In this document: positions 9,719 to 20,800 of the stretch, one piece after another
Position numbering within the stretch: position 1 is the stretch's first letter
Layout: the number at the start of each line of letters is the position of its first letter
From: Heliopora coerulea
Taxonomy: Eukaryota > Cnidaria > Anthozoa > Scleralcyonacea > Helioporidae
Assembly (NCBI GenBank): GCA_030142905.1
Contig: JASJOG010000032.1
Span: forward strand, 2,141,001-2,205,000
DNA: 64,000 bases
Direction: 5' to 3'
Notes under the pieces: generated by a model
The model's input: the letters and a program-made list of their open reading frames with translations, nothing else
Database searches by the model: none
Told to the model about the DNA's origin: nothing
Made by a program: the position numbers and the translations under genes

Positions 9719-12264
9719 GAACTTAGGTGATTCGTTCAATTGATGGAGAAGATTCATGTGATGGTGTGGTGGCGGTGGACAATGAGGAAGTGTGTGCGTG
9801 TTGCTGTCATTATTTTGTTAAAAGACTGCTGATAAGGACTCTTGGATGTTTTAAAAGGTATTGCTATTATATCCTATCATTTGTATATATAACCATAAAA
9901 ACATGTTTCATTGTACACACATATATTCCATTTAACATGCCAAGCTGATACAATAGCAATAAAATTATTTTTTGAAGGTGTGTTGGTTGTGTGTTTCCGT
10001 CAAGATTTCAAAGAACAGAACCACATCATTAGTCAACGATCTGATGGAGTGGGGAACGAAGTGAGAACAAGACCGTTGAATAGAATAGTGCGTTTATTTA
10101 ATGTTGCTTGTCGTATCAATTTTGGAAACGCATATAACAATAGTTTGAGTCTGACTTCGCGTGTGTATCGATTGAATTCGATCAATACACACAAGTGGGA
10201 AATGTAGGAGTGTTCATGTGGCTCATAATGGTGGATGTTTTGACACTTTGTTTATATTGTGTTGGTTTTTAACCAAAAGTTCAATTGTTCCAAATGTGGT
10301 TATGAATGGTAATAAGATTATGTCAATGAAAATTGTAAATATCACAGTGTTGGATAGTCTGTTATTTTTTGGCTCATCTTTGAAGAAGTTAATGAAAATG
10401 TTGGGGTTGGAATTGGAATGTGAAAAAGGTTTTCACCCATATTATTTTTATGATTTGAATTATATTGATAAGAAATATTTTGATTTTTCCAATGTGAATG
10501 AATGGAATTTGACAAATGGTACGATTCTTAAAGATAGAGAGTATAGTTTTGCAGAAGAAATTAAGCAATATTGTTGTGGCAATGTGAAGATCTTACGATT
10601 ATGTTATGTCGAGTTTTACAAAGAAGTTAAGGAATTGTGTGGTGTGGAACCTTTCTTTGATGTTTTGTTGATTATAATTGCTGCATTATCCATGATAATT
10701 TATAAGTCTTTGTTTATGAAAGACTGTAAGATTGGAATTATTCCAAAAAGCGGTTATGGAAACAATGTTAATCAAAGTGTTTTGGGTACGATGTGGTTGA
10801 GTGAAATTGGGAAAGGAATTCCAAATTTCAGATTGAGATTGGGTGTGGGTGGTGAAGTGCAAATTGGGAATCATGTTGATGGATATGATAGTCAGAATAG
10901 AGTGGTTTATCAATTTCATGGCTGTTTTTATCATGGATGTCTGAAATGTTTTCCTGCTGATGGGTATAATGGAGTTTTGCAGAAGCAATTTGGAGCATTG
11001 AATGAAAAGACAAAATCAGTCACCGACTATTCGAAAGAACGTGATTTGACAGTTGAGAAGTGGGAATGTGAATATGTTGCTGATAGAAGGCTAATTTGAT
11101 GTTTCAGAAGGATTTCCCTTTACATTTTAGAGATATGTTGTATGGTGGTGGAACTTGCCCTGTTTGGCTGCGAAAGAAATGTTGGTAAAGAAAAAATTCA
11201 TTATGTTGATTTTACATCATTGTATCCAAGCATGCAGAAAGATTTTAAGTATCTTGTTGGTCTTGTGAAGTGTCATATATTACTGCCAAAGCATTTGTAT
11301 TTCCCTGTTCTTCCATTGAAAATAAATAATAAGCTATTATTTGTTTTGTTATTCGTATGCACATTCTGATGATCAATGGGTGTTGAGTGGCATATGGTGT
11401 AGTCCGGAAATTGAAAAAACTTTGGAAATGGGGTATGAAATTGTGAAGGTTTATGAAATTTATGAATATGAGTCTGTGGATGATATATTTTCATCATGTG
11501 TTATGTATTTTGTGAAGTTCAAGCAAGAATGTTCTGGTTTTCCTGTTTGCTGTTACGATATCGATGGAAATTTGATTGACGAATCTGTTGATAAATTTAT
11601 TTCTGATTATCTTGAACATGAGGGTGTTTTGCTCCATAAAGCATTAATGTGTGAAACGAATTTTAGATTATGTAGCATTGTTAAGCTGATTTTGAATGTG
11701 TTGTGGGGAAGATAGAGTTGAAATATGTTATATGAAAACATATGAACAATTAATGGAGTTTCTTGATAATGCTGAGTATAAAAGTGTTTATTTTGATTTT
11801 GTTGATCATAATGTGATTAGATTGTCTTGCAGAAGGAAGAACAATCAGATTCCTTTTTCTTCTGGTACTAACGTTGTTATTGGCAGTTTTGTGACATGTT
11901 ATGCCAGGCATTGATTGATTTACCTTTGCATAGTGTTCTGTATTATGATACTGATTCCATCATTTATTGTTCAACCAATGGGGATAAATTGATTGAATGT
12001 GGACCTTTCTTGGGGGAATTGAAAAATTAATTGAATGTGAACAAGCATATAGTTTAATTTTGTAGTATGGGACCAAAATGTTATTTGTATTTGACTAGTG
12101 AAAATGTTGAAGTGGTGGATGTGATCACCGGAAAACCATTAGTGTGAAAAGAAACGGAATTAGTAGAAATGATAACTTATGTTGAGAAAAAATTTGCTTT
12201 TATGTTTGATAGGAGAATTCTGTTGGATGATTATTCTAGAATTCTTTTTGGGTATTTGTTGTAG
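9719..12264 (+). pseudogene. polB: Protein-primed DNA polymerase B of element 1
   Basis: Replicates the linear element from a protein primer. Exo II is seen as AHNGGCFDTLF (10220), then LDSLLF and a TPR-like stretch, motif A as DFTSLYPSMQ (11210), motif B as KLILNVLWGR (11682-11712) and motif C as YYDTDS (11940-11957). The exonuclease I block (FDFETE in element 2) and most of the N-terminal domain are absent: about 0.45 kb lies between GEDSCDG and Exo II, against 1.8 kb in element 2, so there is an internal deletion of roughly 1.4 kb. Frameshifts fall near 11099, 11345 and 11700. Followed closely by the ATPase gene. Confidence 0.9.
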
Positions 12265-12265
12265 G

Positions 12266-12987
12266 AGAAGTGTATTAAGAATGTGACTTTAGCTTTTCGG
12301 CATCCTTTTGTGATGAATGTGGGTGGACCTTCTCAAAGTGGTAAAACATTTTGGATAGAAAAGTTGTTGCATGAATTGGACAGGCTGGTTAGTGTACCTA
12401 TTTCTGTTGTTTTTTACTTATATAACGGACCTTTTCAAGATGTATTTCAAAGAATTAAAAATCATCATGACTTGTTCAATAAGAATGGTGATTAGAGGAA
12501 AGTTATTTTTATTGATTCTACCGGTCAATTCACTGATATTCATCAGATTTTGTCAGAACATGGAATTGACAAGTTGTCTTTGTGTCTGTTTGTATTTGAT
12601 GATCTCATGTTTGTGGTTTGTGAAGATAAGGAGAAATTGGATAAGTTGCATGGATATGTTATGAAAGACAGTCATTATAATTGTAGTCTTATATTTGTAT
12701 GTCAGGATTTGATGTATAAAGCTGAAAAATCGAGGATGATTCTAAGTAATAGCAATTACATTGTGGTTTTCCAAAATATCGGAGATGAACATAATTTATA
12801 TCGTGTGATTCAGACTTGTAGATTATCCAAAAATAGTGTAAAAGCTATAGCACAAGATGTGTTTGGTGAGAACAATTACAGTTACATTGTATTTGATAAT
12901 GTTCCATCATTGCCAAGTAATGCAAGAATACGAACTGGAATATTTGAAAATGAACCTTTATTTGTATATAATGATAATAAATCTTAA
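12266..12987 (+). pseudogene. FtsK/HerA-type genome packaging ATPase of element 1
   Basis: A32-like ATPase that would drive DNA into the capsid. Walker A is GPSQSGKT (near 12327) and Walker B is CLFVFDDLM (near 12585). The frame is continuous except for one in-frame TAG at 12493-12495, so a single nonsense change disables it. The C-terminal stretch NARIRTGIFENEPLFVYN closely matches NARIRQGIFPNEYLYVYN in element 2. There is no clear ATG upstream; the first in-frame ATG is near 12313, just before Walker A, and a splice-acceptor-like TTGTTGTAG ends at 12264. The stop overlaps that of the convergent protease gene by four bases. Confidence 0.9.
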
Positions 12988-13475
12988 TTTATGAAAATTA
13001 TAATGTTATTATGGTTTTGAATATTTACAACATCGTTGCCATTTTGTTTTGACAATGAAGCATCCTGATGTTGATTGTTGAATATAGATTTCGCCCATTC
13101 TCCTTCAAAAAGAGTTTTGAAATAATTATTAAGAGAATGATGATAGGGTACAGTGAAAGTTTTGAATTTGTATGAAATTAAATAGTATACGGACCACCAC
13201 CTGCATGTGAAAGTGCTGGTGGATCGCATGCAATTTTTGAGAACTGTTTCTATGCTTACGTTTTTACGTTGCATGCTGGATATGGTATTCAGTATATCTT
13301 TATATGAGAAAAGTGGTAATGCCAAAGAATCCATTATTTGATATATGTATTTGTCTCCACGTGTTTTGTGTTGGATAGCTATCCAGTGCATTCTGGATTT
13401 TGAAGAGGTGTTGGTGTTCCAAATACAATTTGAATCGCATTCATCTGTGTAAGGATGATGATCGGCTGGATAAAC
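12984..13475 (-). pseudogene. Adenain-like cysteine protease of element 1
   Basis: C5/C48-fold maturation protease that cleaves capsid and core precursors. The N-terminal VYPAD (near 13465) matches VHPAD of the element 2 protease. The catalytic His is in RMHWIAI (13380-13390), the acidic residue in MDSLALP, and the likely nucleophile Cys in FTCRWWSVYYL (near 13200), matching ENCGWYALQF of element 2. The oxyanion-hole Gln seen in element 2 is not clear here. The open part is 135 codons; a stop or frameshift separates it from the N-terminal segment. Convergent with the ATPase gene, as in element 2. Confidence 0.75.
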
Positions 13476-13499
13476 TCAAAAAGAATTTTTAATTTGAAA

Positions 13500-14373
13500 T
13501 TTTGACGCCAATCATTGCAAGTCTGGAGTCCATAATGGAATTTCTTTTCTCTTTTTTTTGAATAGTTATGATTTTGACATACTTTTTTTCATTTTCTTTT
13601 GTTCTGTATCTTGTCAATCGACCATATGGTGATTGCTTTTTTCATTGTTTTATGGAACATGTTTTTGAGCTTTCAGCTTGCTGGTAGTGGTTGCTGCTGC
13701 CGTCATCATCGTCACTAGTTTGTTGAGCACTTATTGAACCAGGTGAAATTGATGCTGCTGCCTGACAAATGTCTCTGTTTTCAATGTAACTGGTGGGAAA
13801 TCCAAGAGATTTTAATAGCGTTGTGACTGATCTTATTGTTCAGGGGGGTAGGGTGTAAGATCCTGATTTCTTAAAATTTTTTCTGAAATCGTGAATGATG
13901 TCTTAAAAATTGGCCTTGTGTGTTCTTCCGTCTGAAAATTTGATTTTAACAAACTTTGTTGGTCATATGCGTTTTTGTAATAATCTTTTTTTGTTTTTTT
14001 TTTTTTTCACTTAAAGTTGTTTCTTTTCGAGGTGTAAATATTCTTTTTTTCCCCATTGTTAGCTGTTCTTGTGGTGGCTCTGTCATATTTGTTTCATCAT
14101 TGTCATTGTTTGCTGCTGCTGCTACTTCTTACAGATGTCCTCCTGTTGTTTTGTTTTTATAATTTGCTACTCTGGATATCAGGGTGTCTTGGTATACGTT
14201 TTAAATCGGATTGCCTGCTTTGTATTTATTCACCTTTTTGTATTTTTGTATAATTGTTTCTCGGTTAGTTGGGATTTTAATCTTTGCATGCTGGCATTTT
14301 CTTGTAATAATTTCAATAAATTATTTATCACCATTGGATCAATTACTTGCAACTTGTTCACCAAGTCAGACAT
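13500..14373 (-). pseudogene. Decayed structural-region gene of element 1, unknown
   Basis: Reading the minus strand from an ATG at 14373 gives MSDLVNKLQVIDPMVINNLL and then a protein rich in Lys, Gln and Ser with many stops. Later comes a more ordered part around 13790-13870 (SLGFPTSYIENRDICQAA) and a basic tail near 13630. The plus-strand frames here (13956-14386) are hydrophobic shadows. It lies between the protease and the acidic gene on the structural strand. It may be a core or scaffold protein, but nothing decisive is seen. Confidence 0.3.
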
Positions 14374-14401
14374 TGTGATAAAATGACAGAGATTGAAATG
14401 C

Positions 14402-14969
14402 TCAATTGGTGAAAACGTTTTTGTTTAAGAATTTCATGGCCTTTTGCAATAAATTATGGAAAATAATGTTTTTGATCAAACATAATTTCTCATTGTATTG
14501 GTTCAGTTTGCTTTTGGACACTTTTTTAAGTAACATACGTTCCAATTTGCTTGTTTTTAGTGGAATGTCCTTTTTTAGAATTGATTTACACAATGATCTT
14601 AATTTGTTTGTGAATGAAATGGTCAATAATATTAATAATTTGTCGGGGTGTGATTTTAAGAAAAGTTTTGTTGTTGTTATGCAGTTGAAATTCCAAAACA
14701 GAGTTGAACATTTTGAACCATGTGTTTGCCATTGCTGTTCTTTCATTTGGATCATCAGAATCAGTTGAATATTTGTTCTGTTTTGTTTCATCTTGTTCTT
14801 CATTTTCTTGCTGTTCCTGTTGATCACTGTCATCATCATTTGGCATAAACAAAATTGGTGATGAATCAGAATCAGAATCCAAATCAGTGTTTGAAGAGTG
14901 ACGATTGTGGTCGTGGTGGTGGTTGTGGAGAATTTTGGAAGATAGGATGCTGCTGTTAATTTTTTTCAT
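14402..14969 (-). pseudogene. Acidic, disordered protein of element 1 with frameshift
   Basis: Two overlapping minus frames (14586-14969 and 14402-14839) make one protein of about 190 residues: an Asn/His-rich start, a long Asp/Glu/Gln/Ser-rich disordered region (14780-14900), then a helical Lys-rich C-terminal half. A frameshift lies near 14600. No family recognised. Its position between protease and capsid genes suggests a structural or scaffold role. Confidence 0.4.
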
Positions 14970-16335
14970 TATTTTATCTAAAATTGAAAAGCATGCATTG
15001 TTTTTCCTGAATGAAATTTTATTCGTATGAACACATGAGTAAGAAGAAGAATAAGAACTATAATGAGAAAAAAATAGTATATATATATTTACATGATTGA
15101 ATTTATACTTTTGAAAATATACATTGTTCTGGCAATCTGTCCTTTCGGAAATGAAAGTTCTCTGTTTATAACCTTAGGACTGTATAACTGATACTGAAAT
15201 GGTCAGTTGATGAATTTTGTTCGAGGTAATTTCACCAAGCATTGTGCCAGTGAATGTTGATGTTTTTGGATGATCAGTAGACGATTTGCTTGTAAGGTGT
15301 GGTCAAAAGTCCAAAATTTACACGATAAAAAAAATCCCATGTGGAATGTTTGGATTTTTCAATTTAAGGTGTTATATCGGGCAGTGACTCCCAAGGATGC
15401 TTTGGTGTTTAACAGCAATGCTTTTAAATTGCTGTCTTCCGTCGCAGAAACTTTGTGTGCTATGTATGCGTATTCATCTTCTTGGTTGTCGTTTAGATGC
15501 AAAACCCTTCTTAAATGAAAGTATGCTTGTTGCGAGTTTGTTATGGACAGTCCCCTTTGTTGCCCGTGAACAGTCAAGTGTAAATTTGTCAATCCCTCCC
15601 AACTGCAACAAGTTGGTGGAACGAAAGGATCTCCATTGAAGTAATCTTGTCTGGTGGCAAAATACACATATAAGAAGGGTATTTGACCATTGAAGACGTC
15701 AGTTATATCTAATTTGGATGAATTTCTGTTGTGCAGTACCATTTTCACTCGTATTTGGTTGACAAATATCTGTATGACGTCATCGTCTTGTTCTAAAAGT
15801 TTGTTTAGAGTTTCTTGTAAGTCTCTTTTTGGCATTATGTATTTGAGGTGTATGTAAAAATCTTTGAGTTTTATTTGCACGTTGTCTAGTTTTCCTAAAA
15901 GTGCCTGTTTGTAAGCATCTGATGCTTGTGCTATGCTGGCTCCCATGTTTGCAGTCGTGTGGTGAAACGCGGATGCTGTGGTATTGTAGTTAAATTCGCT
16001 ACCGGTTAGTATTCTTCTGTTGCTACTTTTGTTCCATCTAAACAATACTCTGGCTAGAGGTTAGGTACTGATTGCCATCATAAAACATGGGCACAATCAT
16101 TTTGTCTGGGACGAACATGGGGTCACCATTCACCACACTAGTTCATCATTTGTCAGCACCTTTGTTCTCAATAATAGGTTTTCGGGTGTTGTTTGATGAT
16201 CGTTTGCGGTCACACTATGTAAATAGCTCATTTTCCCTGCCACGTCCAACCAACCCATTGTCACTCCAGCTACGTTAGTATGCATGGCTTTTTTTTTAAC
16301 AAGATATTAATCATGATCGTTGCGATTGAACAGCC

Positions 16336-17069
16336 AGGTGGAAAACGAAGTTTAGTTAGAAATATAATAGCCCAGCAAACAAGTTTAAATAGAGCCATAA
16401 TGGAACCATATCTTTAAAAGAGTTTTATTGACTAACGTTTCGTTACTTAACCAGTAACATCATCAGAGTAATTATTTACAAGAGTTGAGAGGCTTAAATA
16501 GCTAACTGTTACAAAAATAGTGATGAAAGAATGTCACAAAGGATTAGCAGAACGATTAGCAAGAACAATTAACGGAAGGAGTGCAAGTAATAAAGTGATG
16601 AAGAATTAGACGTGTGAAGAATTTAATTAGAGGGGAGGGAAAAAAAAAAAAAAAAAATGTCAAGAAATAACATTAAAAAAGTGCTAAAGGAAAGGATCTG
16701 ATATTAGCGTTAAGAGACGGTTGCATTCTAGAAATTAACAGACTTTCTCGCAGAAGAACGTCAAACTGAGTAGAACCAGAGGATAAGATTTCAAAATCAT
16801 CAAAAGAGATTTCATGGTCGGTTTTCACCTTGTGTGAAAGGACACTAGATAGTGTAGAGTGTGAGAGCGGTTTTCCAGTGTAGGCTGAAATACCTAAGTG
16901 ATCGGAGATCCTCGTGTGTAATAAACGGCAATAATTACTCTGATGATGTTACTGGTTAAGTAACAAAAGTTAGTCAATAAAACTCTTTTAAAGATATGGT
17001 TCCATTATGGCTCTATTTAAACTTGTTTGCTGGGCTATTATATTTCTAACTAAACTTCGTTTTCCACCT
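16336..17069 (-). mobile_element. 5'-truncated Penelope-like element fragment inside the capsid gene
   Basis: Bounded by near-identical inverted arms of about 125 bp (16336-16465 and 16935-17069), each holding the 3' terminal sequence of a Penelope element. Between them, on the minus strand, 16670-16930 encodes YTGKPLSHSTLSSVLSHK and FDVLLRESLLISR, the C-terminal segment of Penelope proteins downstream of the GIY-YIG endonuclease. The host sequence AGATATTAATCATG occurs on both sides, possibly part of a duplication. One 3' arm inverted against the other is usual for Penelope insertions. Confidence 0.8.
16430..16466 (-). ncRNA. Hammerhead-ribozyme-like core in the Penelope arm
   Basis: On the minus strand: CTGATGA, a short stem GTTAC/GTAAC, GAAAC, a small loop and GTC. 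This is the conserved core order of the minimal hammerhead ribozymes known from Penelope terminal repeats, which self-cleave the transcript. In the opposite arm (16940-16977, plus strand) GAAAC has become AAAAG, so that copy should be inactive. Stem I is weak by eye. Confidence 0.5.
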
Positions 17070-17549
17070 AGATATTAATCATGTTCAAAACTTTGAGGTT
17101 GTCTGTGTGAGATACAGTGATGGGAACTCTGTTTATCGATAATTTGACGGATTTTGATCACATATTTAAGGGGTGAAGGATGAAATCCACTATGGTTCCA
17201 GCACTTAATTTTGCATCATTTTTTGTATGGAGAGAAATTTTGGCAGTCAAATAACTGTCTTGAATTTTCCACAGCGTGCCTGTCATGGATTGCCTTTCGA
17301 ACGAGAACGTGTCAGAAGTCGCTCCTTCATCTGCTTTGACATGTGTCCATGTCCCTTTATGATGGAGTTGTTGAACAGAATGTCATCAAACATACTCAAC
17401 GGTTCTACAAATTCCAGTATGCCGTTTATCAGTTCTTTGTTGCTTTCATCCAAAGTATTTTTGTTGCTCAATTTCAATCGAAGAAAGTTCAAATCGTTTT
17501 CTTGTGCATTTATTAATTTTGATATTTCCATCAAACTAGCATTGTTACC

Positions 17550-18110
17550 CTTATATATTGTTGTGCCAAAGTATCAATTTTTGCTCTATTTTTGTTTTTT
17601 GAAGTGGAACAATCAACCAAATCGTTTTCTCAGTTTTACTCAAATGTCGGGATTAATATTTGCGTAAAGATTTTTTCCTTTATATTTCTGTTGTTGCTGG
17701 TGCTGCTGCTGTTGATTTCACATTTTAATTTTTTTTCCTTGTCTATCTTGGTGGAGAAGAAGAGGAAAAATAATATTGCTGTTGTCGTCTTTGCATTACG
17801 TCGCTTGCTGCATCTAATCTGTTGTCATGAACACCTTTCTATTTATACATGTCCTACAACTTTTGTCACAGGCAAACCATCGGTGCATGTGTTTGTTTGA
17901 CTGGAAGTATTTTGCTTTTGCTGTCTACCTACTATGAAGTATTTGTACATTTTGAATCATTTGTAGTGACCTATGTAAACTGAATGTCAATTTCATACTT
18001 TCTTTCCTGACCAAATCACCGCTGTTCGTTTATTCCAACTCGAATTCTACTGTTTTGGCGATTTCCGAGCGAATATTTATAAGAAATGATGGCAGTTGGA
18101 ATCCGTCACA
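17550..18110. other. Unassigned stretch between capsid and basic-peptide genes
   Basis: The minus strand reads as a broken Gln/Lys-rich protein (17590-17860) with many stops. No recognised domain and no convincing start. It probably includes the promoter of the capsid gene and the remains of a small gene. Confidence 0.3.
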
Positions 18111-18311
18111 TTATACTACATCATTTTGATCAACGACCATCATCAAATGTTGTTCAAATAGAAACGCTTGCAAACAGTTTGGATTGTTGGGGAAATTACT
18201 GCTTCTGCTCGCCATCAGTTTCTTCACGTTGTGTTCCAAATTGTTTGCCAGCCTTTTTGCAAAATCCAACTTGCATCTGCAAAATAATCTGAAAGAACCT
18301 TGAACATACAT
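18111..18311 (-). pseudogene. Small protein fragment of element 1, unknown
   Basis: Open frame of 66 codons just downstream of the basic-protein gene, with FRLFCRCKLDFAKRLANNL and a Cys-containing PNCLQAF segment. It may be the frameshifted continuation of the gene at 18324-18746 or a separate small structural protein. No family recognised. Confidence 0.25.
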
Positions 18312-18323
18312 AAACCTGTAGTC

Positions 18324-18746
18324 TTACAATGGCATTGTTTTTCTTTCTTTTTCTTGTAAGTTCGTCACGGAAGAGCTCAAAACGTCTCCAGACAATGCGA
18401 ATTTTTTACATGCAATGCTATTTTTGTTGTATTGCAATTTAAGGGATAACATTTTTTTTTCAATTCGATTTAAAACTTTATTCACAACCCTTGGAAGAAG
18501 CCATTTTAACAATGTTTTTCCAACTGCTATACCAGCTTTGGCAGCGAATGATCCACTACGTTGATTCTTTATATATTTCGATCTTCATTTGCCACCACCT
18601 CTACCAAAACCAAATTGATAATCTCTCAGCAAATTTACCATGCACGTCTTTTGTATTGAAAATGCCATACCACCTTTTTGACATCTTACAAATCGACTTG
18701 TTTTCATTCTGTTTCTTATTCTTCTTGTTCTTCCCATTGGGGACAT
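18324..18746 (-). pseudogene. Basic Arg/Gly-rich core-type protein of element 1
   Basis: From an ATG at 18746 the frame starts MSPMGRTRRIRNRMKTSRF and runs 140 codons, broken only by one TGA in a GRGGGK segment near 18570. The highly basic start, a glycine patch and a later small amphipathic stretch (AAKAGIAVGKTLL) recall the DNA-condensing or membrane-active small proteins of adenovirus-like particles (pX/mu, pVI types). That parallel is inference from composition. It lies between penton and capsid genes on the structural strand. Confidence 0.4.
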
Positions 18747-18881
18747 TTTAATTATTGTAGATATTTACTATTTACGATTTTGTTGGGAACCCACAGAATA
18801 ATCTGACAAGCAGCAGCTTTTGCAAGAGTTTTAGTTTGTGGGCTGAAAAGATGACCACTGCATTGCGTTCTTCTTCTTCTT

Positions 18882-19115
18882 CTAATATATCTCCTTTTTC
18901 TTCCACCACCCACTAAAACTCTGAAGAGTGCGCTGAGGAAACCGCCTCAATATTTTATATAGCATCCTTTTTTCATTGACATAGGCATTTGTTCTGGAAC
19001 AGAAAAAGAAAATTTTCACTTGAATTTGGACCCCTTGTAGACGACAACTTTGAACACTATTTTGCCACTGGAATACGGTTTTCTCTCTATTTATATCTGA
19101 AATGCATGTTATCAA
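18882..19115 (-). pseudogene. Possible C-terminal part of penton gene or small separate gene
   Basis: Open frame of 77 codons downstream of the penton frame on the same strand, Cys- and aromatic-containing, ending WWKKKEIY. About 90 bases of broken sequence separate them. It may be the end of the penton protein after a frameshift. No domain is recognised. Confidence 0.25.
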
Positions 19116-19201
19116 TCATTCCGGAAACAAGCTTTCTTTCATGATTGGTGAGTAGGTTTCCACAATGTGATCGTCTTGCAGATTGTATCATTTCAGCAAG
19201 G

Positions 19202-19933
19202 CTATAAACACAGCATTTGCCTACGTTCAAACCTGACAGTCATGTTTTCTATTTTGTTGCAATCGAGGAACATGAAATTCAGACCAACACTTTTCTCCAT
19301 GACATATTGACTGTTTACGATGTCGTATTCAATGGCTTTCATCCTCCCAGAGTGCATTTGTTTCATCACAACTTCTTTATTAAAACCAAGCACGAAAGCG
19401 AGACCTGCACTAAAATGCAGGTTTATTTCAACGTCCCAAACAGGATAGTCAGCATAGATGCTCTGATCAGATTTTCTAAATTCATTAAATGCACCACCAT
19501 TGATTGCCGGACTCTTGGTTGGTAGAAACCAATATTCAAAAAACATGTAAATCAGCCACACCATTTTGCTTTTTTCCAGTGTAAACTGCATGCCGAACAG
19601 TGTGACCTGTTTGTTGAAAACGTTGCATAACATCTCGGCATTGTAAAATCCATGAGGTATTCAAACTGTTTCAAATTCGAAATGCATGCCACTGGCATGC
19701 AAATCTCCATATTGGTCTTTCACAAAATTCTTTACGATTATTTCAAAATTAAAATAAAAATTCACTTCCGTAACTTTGCTCAAGTTGGATGTTGTGGGAT
19801 AAAATATTTCATTAACTGAAATGTACATATTGCCATCTCTTGAGTTGATGGGAGGTTGGATTTTCATGACGAAATCATTTGTGGTGTTCGTCCTATAACT
19901 CAAATTCTAATTGCTAGTCAATTGAAGATTCAT
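19202..19933 (-). pseudogene. Penton-like minor capsid protein of element 1
   Basis: Single jelly-roll vertex protein of Polinton capsids. From an ATG at 19933 there is one early TAG, then FVMKIQPPINSRDGNMYIS and NEIFYP, matching the family pattern of a Pro-rich strand followed by xxEIxYP. Then FEFETV, a stop, IPHGFYN, and later LHFSAGLAFVLGF (counterpart of FSxxLxxMLGF) and VGLNFMFLDCNKIENM (counterpart of LFVYCDIV). It starts 16 bp after the integrase stop on the same strand, so the two were probably co-transcribed. Two or more stops; otherwise well preserved. Confidence 0.65.
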
Positions 19934-19951
19934 GGCTTGTGACGATCACAG

Positions 19952-20800
19952 TTATTTCAGTTCTTCTAAATAAAATGTTCCTTCCAATGGCTCGCCTTGC
20001 AAATCTTTAAAAACGTAAGTGACCGGATTGTTCAGATAAATCTTGCTAACGACGAATGTTTCTTTCGACCACTGCCGAGTACTTTACTTTGCAAATGAAT
20101 CTTTCATGAGACCGACTCGAACACGTTTGTGTTGCAAAATCTTTTGAGTGAAAAAACGAAAATTGAAAAAACTTTTGTAGAGAAACGATTTTGGTACGAT
20201 GCCCTTCTGATACACATCGAATGGTGTCCTACCCCCGCCCAACCCGCAATGGGGAGTTTCATCGTAACGCTTGACTATCACATCCAATAATGTCACATAA
20301 GTGCTGATGTTGGAGTTGTTTAACATGTTGACTACCCAATATCATCAATTTGAGTTGACCTATCAATGCTTCAACCACCGTGGCTTTCATATCTCAATTT
20401 TAATTTGAAAAGACCTTCTGCTTTCCTTCAAACTTGTTGAATCATCTGATTTGTTGAAATTCCATTCCCAAATCCACCTGGATGAACTTGGGCACATTTT
20501 TTCCCTTGTATTTCTCATCGTGCAATATAGCAATAAACTTGGCAAAGTGTTGTTTGCAGATTTCGTTTTCATGGGCTTCACCCACACAAATCTACTGTAC
20601 ATGTGATTATACCCTCTCAACTTGTTCATGTTGACCAAGTCCGTCTGCCACTGATAATTCATGTCAACTACTTTGGTTTTCAACCATCTATACCTTGGTC
20701 TTGCTATCGACAAAAATCCGTAATGTAATTGTTCGTTTTCATTCAATTTTTCTCCTTTCAGTAATCTAGTAAATCTTTTCACATCATCTTTATTTATTCA
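19952..20800 (-). pseudogene. Retrovirus-type (rve) integrase of element 1
   Basis: DDE integrase that inserts the element. Upstream: PRYRWLKTKVVDMNYQWQTD, where WQTDLVNM holds the first catalytic Asp (near 20655). Then a broken core, RYDETPHCGLGG...TPF (near 20235), the usual end of the core, and a C-terminal chromo-like domain with WSKETFVVSKIYLNNPVTY and GTFYLEEL up to the stop at 19952. The second Asp and the Glu lie in a frameshifted part (20390-20480) and cannot be read. As in other Polintons it lies near one terminus. Confidence 0.85.

Larger units (their letters stand above)
15359..17534 (-). pseudogene. Major capsid protein (double jelly-roll) of element 1, split by a Penelope fragment
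   Basis: The 228-codon frame 15359-16045 contains FNGQIPFLYVYFATRQDYFNGDPF and then LTNLHLTVHGQQR, the C-terminal jelly-roll pattern of Polinton capsid proteins (FxGxxPxxxxxxxxxxxxFNGxxxxNPF...LTxxxLxVxG). Beyond the insertion, 17070-17222 reads YLTAKISLHTKNDAKLSAGT and SVKLSINRVPITVSHTDN, the style of the N-terminal jelly roll (NxFSxxxxxINxxxI). The 83-codon frame 17283-17534 may be its N-terminus or a separate small gene. Trimers of this protein would form the capsid shell. Several stops are present, plus the 734-bp Penelope insertion at 16336-17069. Confidence 0.65.

Noticed and set aside
13956..14386. Plus-strand hydrophobic, Cys-rich frames
   Set aside because: They lie opposite a minus-strand coding region rich in Gln/Lys codons and look like its shadow.
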